Of a DNA stretch of 64,000 nucleotides, positions 17,226 through 25,862 are shown in pieces (the first letter of the stretch is position 1; each line of letters opens with the position of its first letter). A model generated the notes under the pieces. It was not told the origin of the DNA. It was given only the letters and a program-made list of their open reading frames with translations, and did no database searches. Location: the NCBI GenBank assembly GCA_964505065.1, contig CAZDGF010000003.1, positions 1-64,000 of the forward strand, written 5' to 3'. This stretch comes from JABMMZ01 sp964505065. GTDB taxonomy: Bacteria > Bacteroidota > Bacteroidia > NS11-12g > UBA955. The position numbers were made by a program, and so were the translations under genes.

Positions 17226-17684
17226 TTGCTTGTATATAGAATATCCCGAGAAAAATATGCTACCGACCTTAGCGGTGCAGGGGCAAAACAATATGGCGGC
17301 AGATGGAATAGTATAGGTGTGCCTGTGCTTTATACTTCAAGTAGTATTTCATTGGCTATATTAGAAACTTTGGTGCATTTGCCCAAACATTTACTACCTA
17401 AAGATTTGGTTTTAATAACCATAGAATTAAATGAAAAACTACCTCATGCTGAACTTATAGAAAAAAATTTGCCAAAAAATTGGCGACAATTTCCCATGCC
17501 AGTAGCTACCCAAAAAATTGGCAGCACGATGGTTTCAGAAAACAAATTATTGTATTTAAAAGCACCTTCTACTATAGTGCAAAGCGAGCAGAATATAATA
17601 ATAAACCCATTGCATAAACAAGCAAAAAATATTAAAATTAAGCATATTGAGCCATTTACATTAGATGTAAGATTGTTTAAATAA
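17226..17684 (+). CDS. RES-domain toxin (NAD+ phosphorylase/glycohydrolase)
   Basis: The 152-residue protein starts with TTG at 17226, 7 bp after the antitoxin stop; translation as MLVYRISREKYATDLSG places the conserved YRI..R at the correct N-terminal position. The RES signature is present: GAGAKQYGGRWNSIGVPVLY (Arg and Tyr of the active site), then TSSSISLAILETLVHL with the conserved Ser/Glu. Characterised homologues (MbcT, Res) deplete cellular NAD+. The frame is intact, so the module is probably functional, in contrast to the broken pair at 139-663. Confidence 0.9.
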   Translation: MLVYRISREKYATDLSGAGAKQYGGRWNSIGVPVLYTSSSISLAILETLVHLPKHLLPKDLVLITIELNEKLPHAELIEKNLPKNWRQFPMPVATQKIGSTMVSENKLLYLKAPSTIVQSEQNIIINPLHKQAKNIKIKHIEPFTLDVRLFK

Positions 17685-17818
17685 ATACGTTTTACAAATA
17701 TTTTAAACTCAAAATTTCAAAAATATGACCGTTTTTGTCTAAAAATAGCCCATTTTTATATTTTATTAGGTTAATAAATTAATTTTCTTTTAAATCTGAG
17801 AAATTAATTTAAATACCC

Positions 17819-19376
17819 ATGAAATATTTTAGCCTACTATTAAGCATTTTAGTTTTTTCTAACTTTGCCCAAGCCCAAGAAAACTACAACCCCAACAATT
17901 ACAAATACCGCTTTCAAAAATTGAGAAGGTTTAGTACAAATTATAATTTGAATGGAAATGGGCGCTTAAATAACAGTAAAGAAACAGATACTTCAAGTAA
18001 ATTGAATAACAAACAGAAAAATAATAGTAACAGCTATAACTTAAATTTTAATGGTTATTATTTTCAAGATATTAACACAGATGCTTTACAACATACATCT
18101 AATTTAAATTATAATTTTAATATTGCTACAGGAAATAGAAACTCAGAAAATAATTATGCTAATCAATTTAATTCATTTTTTTTGCAAAGAGAAAACAAAA
18201 AACAATAATTTAGGCTATAATTTAAACTATAATGCCTCCAATAGATATTATGAAAGCAATAATAATTTTAAACTACTAAACTATGGCACTGGGGTTCAAA
18301 ATTTTATATCAAGGGGAAAAGAAAATGGAGAATTTAAAAACACTACCTCAAATTATGATGTTTTAAGTAAACAAAATGAAATAAATTTAAATGCCAATCT
18401 TCAATTAGGCTTTGGCAAAGGCAGATTAGAATATGTAACCGACCCCATAATGGCGGCTTTTATGCTTATAGATTTACAAGATAAAGCAGGAATAGGTACA
18501 CTTACTAACGAGCAAGTAGAAAATATTGGCAAAGGTATAACTGCTATTCGCAATACAAGGTTTATTGATTTTAGATTTAGATTGATAGACCAATTAGAGA
18601 TGTTAGACAGCGTGTTGCAAGCCAATGGGGTAAAAAGCAATAAAGCCTCTCGCTATTTTACTACCATAAACGATAATTGGCTATATGCTACTCAATTTGG
18701 CAGATTTACAGGTAAAAGATGGACTTTTTATTTGGACAACAGAGCTTTTTTAGGAAATGATAAAACAGAATTTAATAATAAATTAATAATAGGCAACCAT
18801 TTTAAAGGAAGAGGTTTCAATCGCAATATTTACAATGGATTTGGTATAAATTTTGATAAATCGAAACAAAAAAGCATTTACCGCCAAAATACTTGGGGAT
18901 TTAATGTAAATGCAGGGCTACAACACAATACAAATGGCACAATTACCGAAGACAGTATTGGCAAAAGTAGTTTTCTAAAAACAGAAACAAAAAACAAACC
19001 AGATGCTATAAATGCCAATATTGGCGTTTATTACGAATACCTTTGGCAGCCCAATACCCGTACTTTTTTTACTGCTCGTGTAAATCCAAATTTAAATACT
19101 ATAAGAAGTCAAAATGGCATACGTAGAGCCAATTTAAATAATAGTTTTAACAATAACTTAAACTATGGTTTAGCAACAGATTTTAGATATTTTAAATTTT
19201 TTACTGCTCGTCTTTCTGCTTTTGTAAATGCTGAAATAAATGTAACTAACAATCGTAATATTAATTTTATAGAATTTGGTATTACACCTAATCCTATTCT
19301 AACATCAAAAAATATTGGCACAAATTTTAGTTTTAACCATAATTTTAGTGCTGGGATAACATATGTGCTGTTTTAA
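17819..19376 (+). pseudogene. Outer-membrane barrel-like protein gene with a frameshift
   Basis: A first frame (17819-18208) gives a signal peptide (ILVFSNFAQA) and an Asn-rich start, ending ...FNSFFLQRENKKQ-stop. The next frame continues the same style from about 18190 (...NNNLGYNLNYNASNRYYES...) to the stop at 19376. Removing one A from the A6 tract near 18195-18200 joins them into a product of about 518 residues with repeated Asn/aromatic beta-strand patterns, typical of a Bacteroidota outer-membrane protein of unknown function. The break may be a mutation, phase variation by slippage, or a sequencing error. Confidence 0.7.
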
Positions 19377-19387
19377 GGTTTTAGTTG

Positions 19388-19405
19388 GTTGGTTTTAAAA
19401 CCAAC
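19388..19405. repeat. Perfect 18-bp palindrome downstream of the frameshifted gene
   Basis: GTTGGTTTTAAAACCAAC is a perfect palindrome 12 bp after the stop codon. Without a T-tract on the plus strand, it is a weak terminator candidate or mRNA 3'-end structure. Confidence 0.5.
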
Positions 19406-19427
19406 AAGAGGAGAAATTTGAGCTGTT

Positions 19428-19481
19428 TCAGATTCCGTATAATTTTGCAAAGCCTCCCGCACGTGCAGGATACGGAATGAC
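19428..19481. repeat. Intergenic palindromic repeat, family B copy 1
   Basis: ATTCCGTAT (19432-19440) and ATACGGAAT (19470-19478) bracket TAATTTTGC and a CCCGCACGTGCaGG core. Related copies are at 36093, 40302 and 41240. Confidence 0.7.
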
Positions 19482-19535
19482 AACTTTCTCAAACCATTTT
19501 TCAAAGCAAAATTTTAAAAAACGAAAAAAAAATCG

Positions 19536-19543
19536 TAACCTTG
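19536..19543 (+). promoter_or_regulatory. -7 box TAACCTTG for zapA-rny
   Basis: One mismatch to TAnnTTTG, followed by CA, 43 bp before the zapA ATG, in the only gap upstream of the gene pair. Confidence 0.4.
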
Positions 19544-19586
19544 CATCTAAATTAAACCAAAAAATAACGTTTAAATTAAATTTCAA

Positions 19587-19880
19587 ATGGCAGGAAATAT
19601 TTCCATAAAAGTAAATGTAGGCGATAGAATGTATCCACTACAAATAAATGCCAGAGAAGAAGAATATGTGCGCAAGGCGGCAAAACTGCTGAATGAGAAA
19701 ATAACCTTTTTCAACAATAGTTTTACCACCAAAGATAAAATAGATGGACTGGCAATGGCTGCTTTAGAATATGCAGTAGATGCGCTTAATAAAACCCAAA
19801 AAGTAGAGGCAGCAGCCAATACCAAATTGGATTTTTCAACCATTGAAAACAAGCTTTCCGAAATAGAAAACTTGCTTTAA
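19587..19880 (+). CDS. zapA: Cell division protein ZapA
   Basis: The 97-residue protein has the ZapA N-terminal globular domain: ISIKVNVGDRMYPLQINARE followed by EEYVRKAAKLLNEKITFFNN. A central helix, KIDGLAMAALEYAVDALN, and a coiled-coil C-terminus (ENKLSEIENLL) complete it. ZapA bundles FtsZ protofilaments at the division ring. It lies 68 bp before rny, a neighbourhood often seen in Bacteroidota. Confidence 0.88.
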   Translation: MAGNISIKVNVGDRMYPLQINAREEEYVRKAAKLLNEKITFFNNSFTTKDKIDGLAMAALEYAVDALNKTQKVEAAANTKLDFSTIENKLSEIENLL

Positions 19881-19948
19881 TTTTTACAACATAGTCTATT
19901 CTTAACTATTTAATTTCTACTTTATTTTTATAAAAATAAAAAATAAAA

Positions 19949-21493
19949 ATGAGTGAAATATTGTATGCCGTAATAGGAATTGTAATAGGGCTTGTAATAG
20001 GCTATTTTGCAGGTATTCCTTTGGTAAAAAAACAACAACAGGCGCAAGCAAATCTACTTTTAGAAGAGGCAAAAGGCAAAGCAGAAAGCATTAAGCAAAG
20101 CAAAATGCTTGAAAGCAAAGAAAAATTTTTAAGCTTAAAATCCGAACACGAAAAAGAAGTACAACGCAGAAACAACGAAGTACAAGTATCTGAAAATAGA
20201 ATTAAGCAAAAAGAACAAAGCCTTGACGATAAGCTAAAAATAAATAAAACCAAAGAAGATGAATTAGAACGCTTGAAACAACAATTAGGAGCGCAACAAA
20301 GCGGCTTGGCTAAAAAAGAACAAGAGGTAGAAACTGTTCGCCAGCAGCAAATAAAAATGTTGGAAAAAGTAGCCAATCTTACTGCCGAAGAAGCTAAAGC
20401 CCAAATGATAGAAGCAGTGAAAGCTGATGCACATACGGAGGCTATTGCACAATCTAAAATAATAGTTGAAGAGGCAAAACTTACAGCTACCAAAGATGCT
20501 AAACGCATTGTATTACAAACTATACAGCGTACTGCTGCTGAAACAGCTATTGAAAATACTGTTACGGTTTTTAACCTTGAAAATGATGATGTTAAAGGCA
20601 GAATTATAGGCAGGGAAGGCAGAAATATTAGAGCTTTGGAAGGTGCTACAGGTATTGAAATTATTGTAGATGATACCCCAGAAGCCATTGTGCTTTCAGG
20701 TTTTGACCCTGTAAGAAGAGAGATAGCACGTTTGTCGCTGCATCGCCTTGTTGCCGATGGCAGAATACACCCAGCAAGAATAGAAGAAGTGGTAGAAAAA
20801 ACCAAAAAAGATATTGAGCAAGAAATAATAGAAATAGGACAACGCACTGTAATAGATTTAGGTATTACAGGCTTACACCCCGAGCTTATTCGTATAGTTG
20901 GCAGAATGCGTTACCGCTCAAGCTATGGACAAAATTTATTGAAGCACAGCCGAGAGGTTGCCAACCTTTGTGCAACTATGGCTACAGAATTTGGCTTAAA
21001 TGCAAAATTGGCTAAACGTGCTGGTTTGCTCCACGATATAGGCAAAGTGCCCGAAGATGATGCAGAAACTCCGCATGCTCTTTTAGGCATGAAATGGGCG
21101 GAAAAATATGGCGAACACCCAGAGGTATGCAATGCCATAGGTGCCCACCACGATGAAATAGAAATGACAAGTATGTTATCGCCTATTATTCAGGCTTGCG
21201 ATGCTATAAGCGGCTCTCGCCCAGGTGCAAGAAGAGAAGATACAGAAAGCTATATAAAACGCTTAAAAGATTTAGAAGCCTTGGCTATGAGTTTTAAAGG
21301 TGTAGATAAAGCATTTGCTATACAAGCAGGTAGAGAATTAAGAGTATTAGTAGATAGCGATAAAGCAACGGATAAAGAGGCAGATAATTTGAGCTTTGAA
21401 ATTTCTCAACGTATAATGAAAGAAATGATATACCCAGGGCAAATTAAAATTACTGTAATTAGAGAAAAAAGAGCTGTAAATTTTGCAAAATAG
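19949..21493 (+). CDS. rny: Ribonuclease Y
   Basis: The 514-residue protein has one N-terminal transmembrane helix (LYAVIGIVIGLVIGYFAGI) and a long coiled coil (about residues 30-190). A KH domain (DDVKGRIIGREGRNIRALEG) and an HD domain (LLHDIGKVPEDDAETPHALL) follow. It is a membrane-anchored endoribonuclease that initiates mRNA decay. The length and domain order are canonical. Its stop lies 13 bp from the convergent argS stop, with a small hairpin (ATGTAG/CTACAT) in the gap. Confidence 0.95.
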   Translation: MSEILYAVIGIVIGLVIGYFAGIPLVKKQQQAQANLLLEEAKGKAESIKQSKMLESKEKFLSLKSEHEKEVQRRNNEVQVSENRIKQKEQSLDDKLKINKTKEDELERLKQQLGAQQSGLAKKEQEVETVRQQQIKMLEKVANLTAEEAKAQMIEAVKADAHTEAIAQSKIIVEEAKLTATKDAKRIVLQTIQRTAAETAIENTVTVFNLENDDVKGRIIGREGRNIRALEGATGIEIIVDDTPEAIVLSGFDPVRREIARLSLHRLVADGRIHPARIEEVVEKTKKDIEQEIIEIGQRTVIDLGITGLHPELIRIVGRMRYRSSYGQNLLKHSREVANLCATMATEFGLNAKLAKRAGLLHDIGKVPEDDAETPHALLGMKWAEKYGEHPEVCNAIGAHHDEIEMTSMLSPIIQACDAISGSRPGARREDTESYIKRLKDLEALAMSFKGVDKAFAIQAGRELRVLVDSDKATDKEADNLSFEISQRIMKEMIYPGQIKITVIREKRAVNFAK

Positions 21494-21506
21494 ATGTAGT
21501 ATATCC

Positions 21507-23273
21507 CTACATTCTATCTGGGCAATCAATACCCAATAAATTTAAACATACTTTTATAGTATTGGCAGTTGCTTTAGCTAATTGCAAACGGAATTTTCGT
21601 TTTTCTGTATCATTTTCTTTTAAAAACGACACATCGTTATACACTCTGTTAAAAGCTTTTGCTAAATTTAAAACATAAGTACCCACAGCCGCAGGATTAT
21701 AATTTTTAGCTGCATCGAGCATTGTTTTTTCAAAAGCTGCTAAATGTTTAATTAAGTTTAGCTCGCTTTCTTTGGCTTCTTCTATTTGGTATGAATTTAA
21801 TAACTCATTTGCTTGAGCAACATTCATCATGCTATTTATTCGTGCATAGGTATATTGTACAAATGGACCAGTATCGCCCTGAAAATCTATGCTTTCTTGA
21901 GGATTAAAGAGCATACGTTTTTGAGGGTCAACACGCAGCATATAAAATTTTAAAGCACCTAAACCAAGTGTGTAATAAAGGTTTTGTTTTTCTTCATTGC
22001 TCATACCTTCTGTTTTGCCCAATTCTTCTGTTTTATCTTGCGCAGTTTGTATCATTTCTGACATTAAATCATCGGCATCTACAACAGTGCCTTCACGGCT
22101 TTTCATTTTTCCACTTGGCAAATCTACCATACCATAACTTAAATGGTAGCATCCACTTGCCCAACTTTTGCCCAATTTATTTAAAATTAAAAACAATACT
22201 TTAAAATGGTAATCTTGCTCATTGCCCACCACATAAATACTTTTTTCGCAGCCAAATTCATCGTATTTCAATTGGGCTGTGCCAATATCTTGGGTTATAT
22301 ACACAGAAGTGCCATCTGCACGCATCACCAATTTTTCATCTAAACCATCGGCTGTTAAATCTATCCAAATACTGCCATCAGGTTTTTTATAAAATACCTT
22401 TTTATCCAAGCCCTCTTGTACAATATTTTTGCCTAAAAGATAGGTATTGCTTTCGTAATAATATTTATCGAAACTTACGCCCAATTGTTTGTATGTAAAT
22501 TCAAAACCACTATACACCCATTGGTTCATGGTTTGCCATAGGCTCATTACCTCCTTATCGCCAGCCTCCCATTTGCGTAGCATTTCTTGGGTTTTTAACA
22601 TTAAAGGTGCTTGTTTTTCTGCTTTCTCCTTTTCCATACCATTAGCCATTAATTGGCTAATTTCTTCTTTGTAAAGTTTATCAAAAAGCACGTAGTATTT
22701 GCCTACAAAATGGTCGCCTTTAGTGTTTGTACTTTCAGGGGTTTCGCCATTGCCATATAGCTGCCAAGCCAAGATACTTTTGCATATATGTATGCCCCTA
22801 TCGTTTATAAGGTTTACCATTGTAACCTCATAGCCAGTGTATTTCAAAAGTTGAGCAACACTATAACCCAATAAATTGGTGCGAATATGCCCCAAATGTA
22901 AAGGCTTGTTGGTATTTGGCGAGGAGTATTCCACCATTACCTTGCCGCTGTTTTTTTGTTGAATTTCAGTAGTAAAATGTTTGAAACTATGCAACCAAAC
23001 ATTGGCAGAAAGTTCGATATTTAAAAAACCATTAACAACATTATAGCCAGTAATATTGGTGTTGTTTGCTTTAAGGTATTCGCCTATTTGCTGGGCTGTT
23101 TGCGCAGGATTTAGTTTAGATATTCTTAAAAAAGGAAATACATTAAAAGTATAATCGCCTTTAAAATTAGGGTTTGTAGGTTCTAATTTTAATGTTTCAG
23201 CAGCAATAGTTTCATTAAATTCAATATTAAATGCCTTTGCAATACTTTCTTTTATCTCTAACTCAATATCCAT
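21507..23273 (-). CDS. argS: Arginyl-tRNA synthetase
   Basis: The 588-residue class I synthetase has the N-terminal Add1 domain and the HIGH-type site in VEYSSPNTNKPLHLGHIRTN (near residue 130). The KMSKS-equivalent is LPSGKMKSREGTVVDADDLM (near residue 390). A C-terminal DALR anticodon-binding domain has YARINSMM. It charges tRNA-Arg. The KMKSREGTVV form is the ArgRS variant common in Bacteroidota. It stands alone in its orientation. Confidence 0.95.
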   Translation of the reverse strand: MDIELEIKESIAKAFNIEFNETIAAETLKLEPTNPNFKGDYTFNVFPFLRISKLNPAQTAQQIGEYLKANNTNITGYNVVNGFLNIELSANVWLHSFKHFTTEIQQKNSGKVMVEYSSPNTNKPLHLGHIRTNLLGYSVAQLLKYTGYEVTMVNLINDRGIHICKSILAWQLYGNGETPESTNTKGDHFVGKYYVLFDKLYKEEISQLMANGMEKEKAEKQAPLMLKTQEMLRKWEAGDKEVMSLWQTMNQWVYSGFEFTYKQLGVSFDKYYYESNTYLLGKNIVQEGLDKKVFYKKPDGSIWIDLTADGLDEKLVMRADGTSVYITQDIGTAQLKYDEFGCEKSIYVVGNEQDYHFKVLFLILNKLGKSWASGCYHLSYGMVDLPSGKMKSREGTVVDADDLMSEMIQTAQDKTEELGKTEGMSNEEKQNLYYTLGLGALKFYMLRVDPQKRMLFNPQESIDFQGDTGPFVQYTYARINSMMNVAQANELLNSYQIEEAKESELNLIKHLAAFEKTMLDAAKNYNPAAVGTYVLNLAKAFNRVYNDVSFLKENDTEKRKFRLQLAKATANTIKVCLNLLGIDCPDRM

Positions 23274-23278
23274 AGCGG

Positions 23279-23286
23279 CAAAGATA
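23279..23286 (-). promoter_or_regulatory. -7 box TATCTTTG immediately before argS
   Basis: The perfect box ends 5 bp from the argS ATG, so the predicted transcript would begin at or almost at the start codon (leaderless or near-leaderless). Confidence 0.5.
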
Positions 23287-23380
23287 TTTAAGAAAAAACG
23301 AAATAGATATTTTTTTTTAGAGGCTTTAGTTTACAAAATAGATTATGATGATATAAAATAAATATCCGAAGTTTAAAATA

Positions 23381-23485
23381 ATGAAAATTTTTACCAAACT
23401 TATGCTCTCTCTTTTTGCTATATATGCCAATAAGTAATGGCTGCAAAGAAGAAAAAAAGATACAATTTACACAGAAGCAAGCACT
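23381..23485 (+). pseudogene. 5' remnant of a lipoprotein gene
   Basis: The ATG at 23381 opens a signal-like MKIFTKLMLSLFAIYA and reaches a stop after 18 codons. A neighbouring frame continues LLYMPISNGCKEEKKIQF, with a lipobox-like S-N-G-C, and ends TAA at the boundary of the repeat at 23486. I read this as the frameshifted start of a lipoprotein gene cut off by the repeat. Confidence 0.45.
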
Positions 23486-23638
23486 TTAACCCAAATTAAT
23501 CAATAGGAGATTTGAAAAATTGAACTATTTGATTTAGTTGGGCTTAACCCCGATTTAAAAATTGCAATTATGTTTTGTAAAAACATGATTTGCAATTTGT
23601 TATTCGATTCAGCAATGCTATTGCTGAATTTGGGTTAA
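23486..23638. repeat. MITE-like 153-bp structured repeat, family A copy 1
   Basis: Perfect 12-bp terminal inverted repeats (TTAACCCAAATT ... AATTTGGGTTAA). Inside are a near-palindrome GGGCTTAACCCC, a long hairpin (ATTGCA...TGCAAT around AAAACAT) and a hairpin TTCAGCAAT-gct-ATTGCTGAA. Gene fragments lie on both sides. Other copies are at 49054 and 59043. Confidence 0.8.
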
Positions 23639-23790
23639 TAATATATAATTCTCAAGGACAAATAATTATCAATAAAGAAATGATTGATAATGAAACAATT
23701 GATACTAAAGAGTTAATCAAAGGTTTTTATTTTATATACTTAAAAACAAAAAATGGCGAAGTTTTCAATTCAAGTTTTATAAAATCTTAG
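23639..23790 (+). pseudogene. 3' remnant encoding a T9SS sorting domain
   Basis: Directly after the repeat an open frame reads IYNSQGQIIINKEMIDNETI, DTKELIKGFYFIYLKTKNGE and ends VFNSSFIKS. This is the second half of a type A T9SS C-terminal domain. The upstream cargo part is missing, so the repeat marks a deletion or insertion in a secreted-protein gene. An open frame starting inside the repeat would be spurious. Confidence 0.6.
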
Positions 23791-24857
23791 TCATTATACA
23801 ACTCAAAAACCTTTTGCGCACAGTATTGTGGCGTAAATTGGGCTAAATGTTGGCTATAATCTTGGATAGGCATTTGTGCTAAATTTTGCAATACATCAGC
23901 CAATTGTTGGGTATTGTTTGGTTCAAAAAATAAAGTATTTTTAGGTGCTATTTCTTTAAAAACTTCAATATTATTTACAGCCAAAGGCAAGCCAGCACAA
24001 GCCGCCTCTAATAGCGGAATACCAAAACCCTCCACCATACTTGGATATACAAAACCTTTTGCCGAGCGGTACAACAATGGTAAATCCGTACTTTCTACAT
24101 CGGTTAAAAGCATTATTTGGTGTTGTAATTTAAGCTCTTCAATTAATGTTATGCAAGCATTGTAAGTATCACCTTTTCTACCCGCTAAAACCAATTTAAT
24201 GTTTTTATCTTTTACCAAACTAAATGCTTTGATTAATACCAAATGGTTTTTTCGTTGCTGAAAACTACTTACATACAACAAAAATGGAAAATCTAAATTA
24301 TTTTGCTGCTTAAAATATAAAATTTGCTGCTCGGTATAGCTTTGCCAATGGGCTTCTCCACATGTTTGGTAAACTACATTTACCTTTTTTTCATCTGCAT
24401 GATAAAGCGAAATAATATCTTTAGCAGTAGCATTACTCGTAGCTATTATAGTGTCTGCAATGGCTATTGCGTGTTTGGTTTTTTGGTGGTAAATAGTTCT
24501 ATCCAAAAAGGGGTATTGCTTTGGAAATAATTTATAAATTACATCGTGAATAGTTACCACTTTTTGGGTATTTGTGTGCCATTTACCATAAGGTAATTCA
24601 TTGCTTAAACCATGAAAAACATCTAATTCTAAATGCTTAATTGTGTTTAAAATACCATTAACGCGCCAAAGCAAACCTGCATTTGGTGTATGTTGTATGC
24701 CTTGCTGTTGGTATAAATTGGCTAAATTTGGTTTGTGTAACAATAAAAATTTGGATTCAGGATATTGTAGTATCAACGCATCTACCAAATCTCGGCTATA
24801 ATTGCCTAAACCTGATTGGTTGTTAAAATAGCGTTTAGCATCAAAACCTACTCTCAT
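23787..24857 (-). CDS. Glycosyltransferase family 4
   Basis: The 356-residue GT-B enzyme has the N-terminal GFDAKRYFNNQSGLGNYSRD loop. The nucleotide-sugar-binding C-terminal half has YVSSFQQRKNHLVLIKAF, LVLAGRKGD and the E-x7-E motif VEGFGIPLLEAACAGLPLAV. Such enzymes extend cell-surface glycans; donor and acceptor are unknown. It starts 8 bp after dapD and is probably co-transcribed with it. Its last codons overlap the 3' remnant on the other strand by 4 bp. Confidence 0.85.
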   Translation of the reverse strand: MRVGFDAKRYFNNQSGLGNYSRDLVDALILQYPESKFLLLHKPNLANLYQQQGIQHTPNAGLLWRVNGILNTIKHLELDVFHGLSNELPYGKWHTNTQKVVTIHDVIYKLFPKQYPFLDRTIYHQKTKHAIAIADTIIATSNATAKDIISLYHADEKKVNVVYQTCGEAHWQSYTEQQILYFKQQNNLDFPFLLYVSSFQQRKNHLVLIKAFSLVKDKNIKLVLAGRKGDTYNACITLIEELKLQHQIMLLTDVESTDLPLLYRSAKGFVYPSMVEGFGIPLLEAACAGLPLAVNNIEVFKEIAPKNTLFFEPNNTQQLADVLQNLAQMPIQDYSQHLAQFTPQYCAQKVFELYND

Positions 24858-24865
24858 TTTAAAAA

Positions 24866-25693
24866 TTATACAGCTACATTGTTTTCTCTTAAAGCATCGT
24901 TCAAAGATGTTTTTAAATCGGTACTGGCTTTGCGTTTACCAATAATTATGGCACATGGCACATGGAATTTTCCTGCAGGAAATTCTTTTTCGTAACTACC
25001 AGGTATGACGACACTTCTGGGTGGTACATAGCCTTTGTATTCTGTGCGTTCGGCTGTGGTTACATCTATAATTTTAGTACTTTGGGTAATGGTAACACCA
25101 GCACCCAATACAGCCTCTTTGCCAATATGTGCTCCTTCTACCACTATACAGCGAGAGCCTATAAAACAATCGTCTTCAATAATAACAGGAGCAGCTTGAA
25201 CAGGCTCTAAAACACCGCCAATACCTACCCCACCACTTAAATGTACATTTTTACCTATCTGTGCACAACTGCCCACAGTAGCCCATGTATCTACCATTGT
25301 TCCGCTATCTACATAAGCACCAATATTTACAAAACTTGGCATTAATATTACGCTTTTATTAATAAATGCACCATAACGCGCCACAGAACCCATAACTGCA
25401 CGCACACCTTGCCCTTCAAAATCTGATTTTAAAGGTATTTTATCGTAAAACTCGTAAGCGCCAAGTTTTTCAGTTTTATTTTGAGTAAGTGGAAAATACA
25501 AAATTACACCTTTTTTTACCCATTCATTTACCTGCCAAGTACCGTCTTCATTTGGCTGAGCCACTCTTACATGTCCTTTATCCAATTGTTCAATTAAGCT
25601 AAAAATGGCTTTTTGGATATCTTCATTTTTAAGTAGTTCTCTATTGTTCCAAGCGTTTTCTATGGTTTGTTGTAGGGTTGTAGTATCAGTCAT
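24866..25693 (-). CDS. dapD: 2,3,4,5-tetrahydropyridine-2,6-dicarboxylate N-succinyltransferase
   Basis: The 275-residue acyltransferase has an N-terminal helical domain (TTLQQTIENAWNNRELLKNE) and a left-handed beta-helix of hexapeptide repeats. The latter includes KSVILMPSFVNIGAYVDSGT, GVGIGGVLEPVQAAPVIIED and CFIGSRCIVVEGAHIGKEAV. This is the DapD step of lysine and diaminopimelate synthesis, using succinyl-CoA. The length equals the E. coli enzyme. A run of -7-like TTTTTG boxes lies in the 169-bp gap upstream, but none is decisive. Confidence 0.95.
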   Translation of the reverse strand: MTDTTTLQQTIENAWNNRELLKNEDIQKAIFSLIEQLDKGHVRVAQPNEDGTWQVNEWVKKGVILYFPLTQNKTEKLGAYEFYDKIPLKSDFEGQGVRAVMGSVARYGAFINKSVILMPSFVNIGAYVDSGTMVDTWATVGSCAQIGKNVHLSGGVGIGGVLEPVQAAPVIIEDDCFIGSRCIVVEGAHIGKEAVLGAGVTITQSTKIIDVTTAERTEYKGYVPPRSVVIPGSYEKEFPAGKFHVPCAIIIGKRKASTDLKTSLNDALRENNVAV

Positions 25694-25862
25694 TTGTATA
25701 AAAAATTATAGTGCAAAAAAAGGCAAAAATTTGGTTTAAAAAGGAATAAAAAAAATTTATTTACATCATACCATCCATTTTTATTTAAAGTATTGAATTA
25801 TATAAGGGCAGTGTAGTGTAGGCTGTTCTTTTTGGCTTAAATCTAACATGTTTTTGGTGTAA

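Noticed and set aside
20002..20847. 281-codon minus-strand open frame inside rny
   Set aside because: Antisense shadow of the coiled-coil and KH region of RNase Y; the Ser/Cys-rich translation is typical of reverse-complemented Lys/Glu-rich coding DNA.
21494..21512. Hairpin between rny and argS as an intrinsic terminator
   Set aside because: The stem is only 6 bp and lacks a T-tract in either direction; mentioned under rny but not listed as a terminator.
23590..23790. 66-codon frame starting inside repeat copy 1
   Set aside because: The first ~16 codons are repeat sequence; only the part after 23638 resembles a T9SS domain, so it is recorded as a remnant, not an intact gene.
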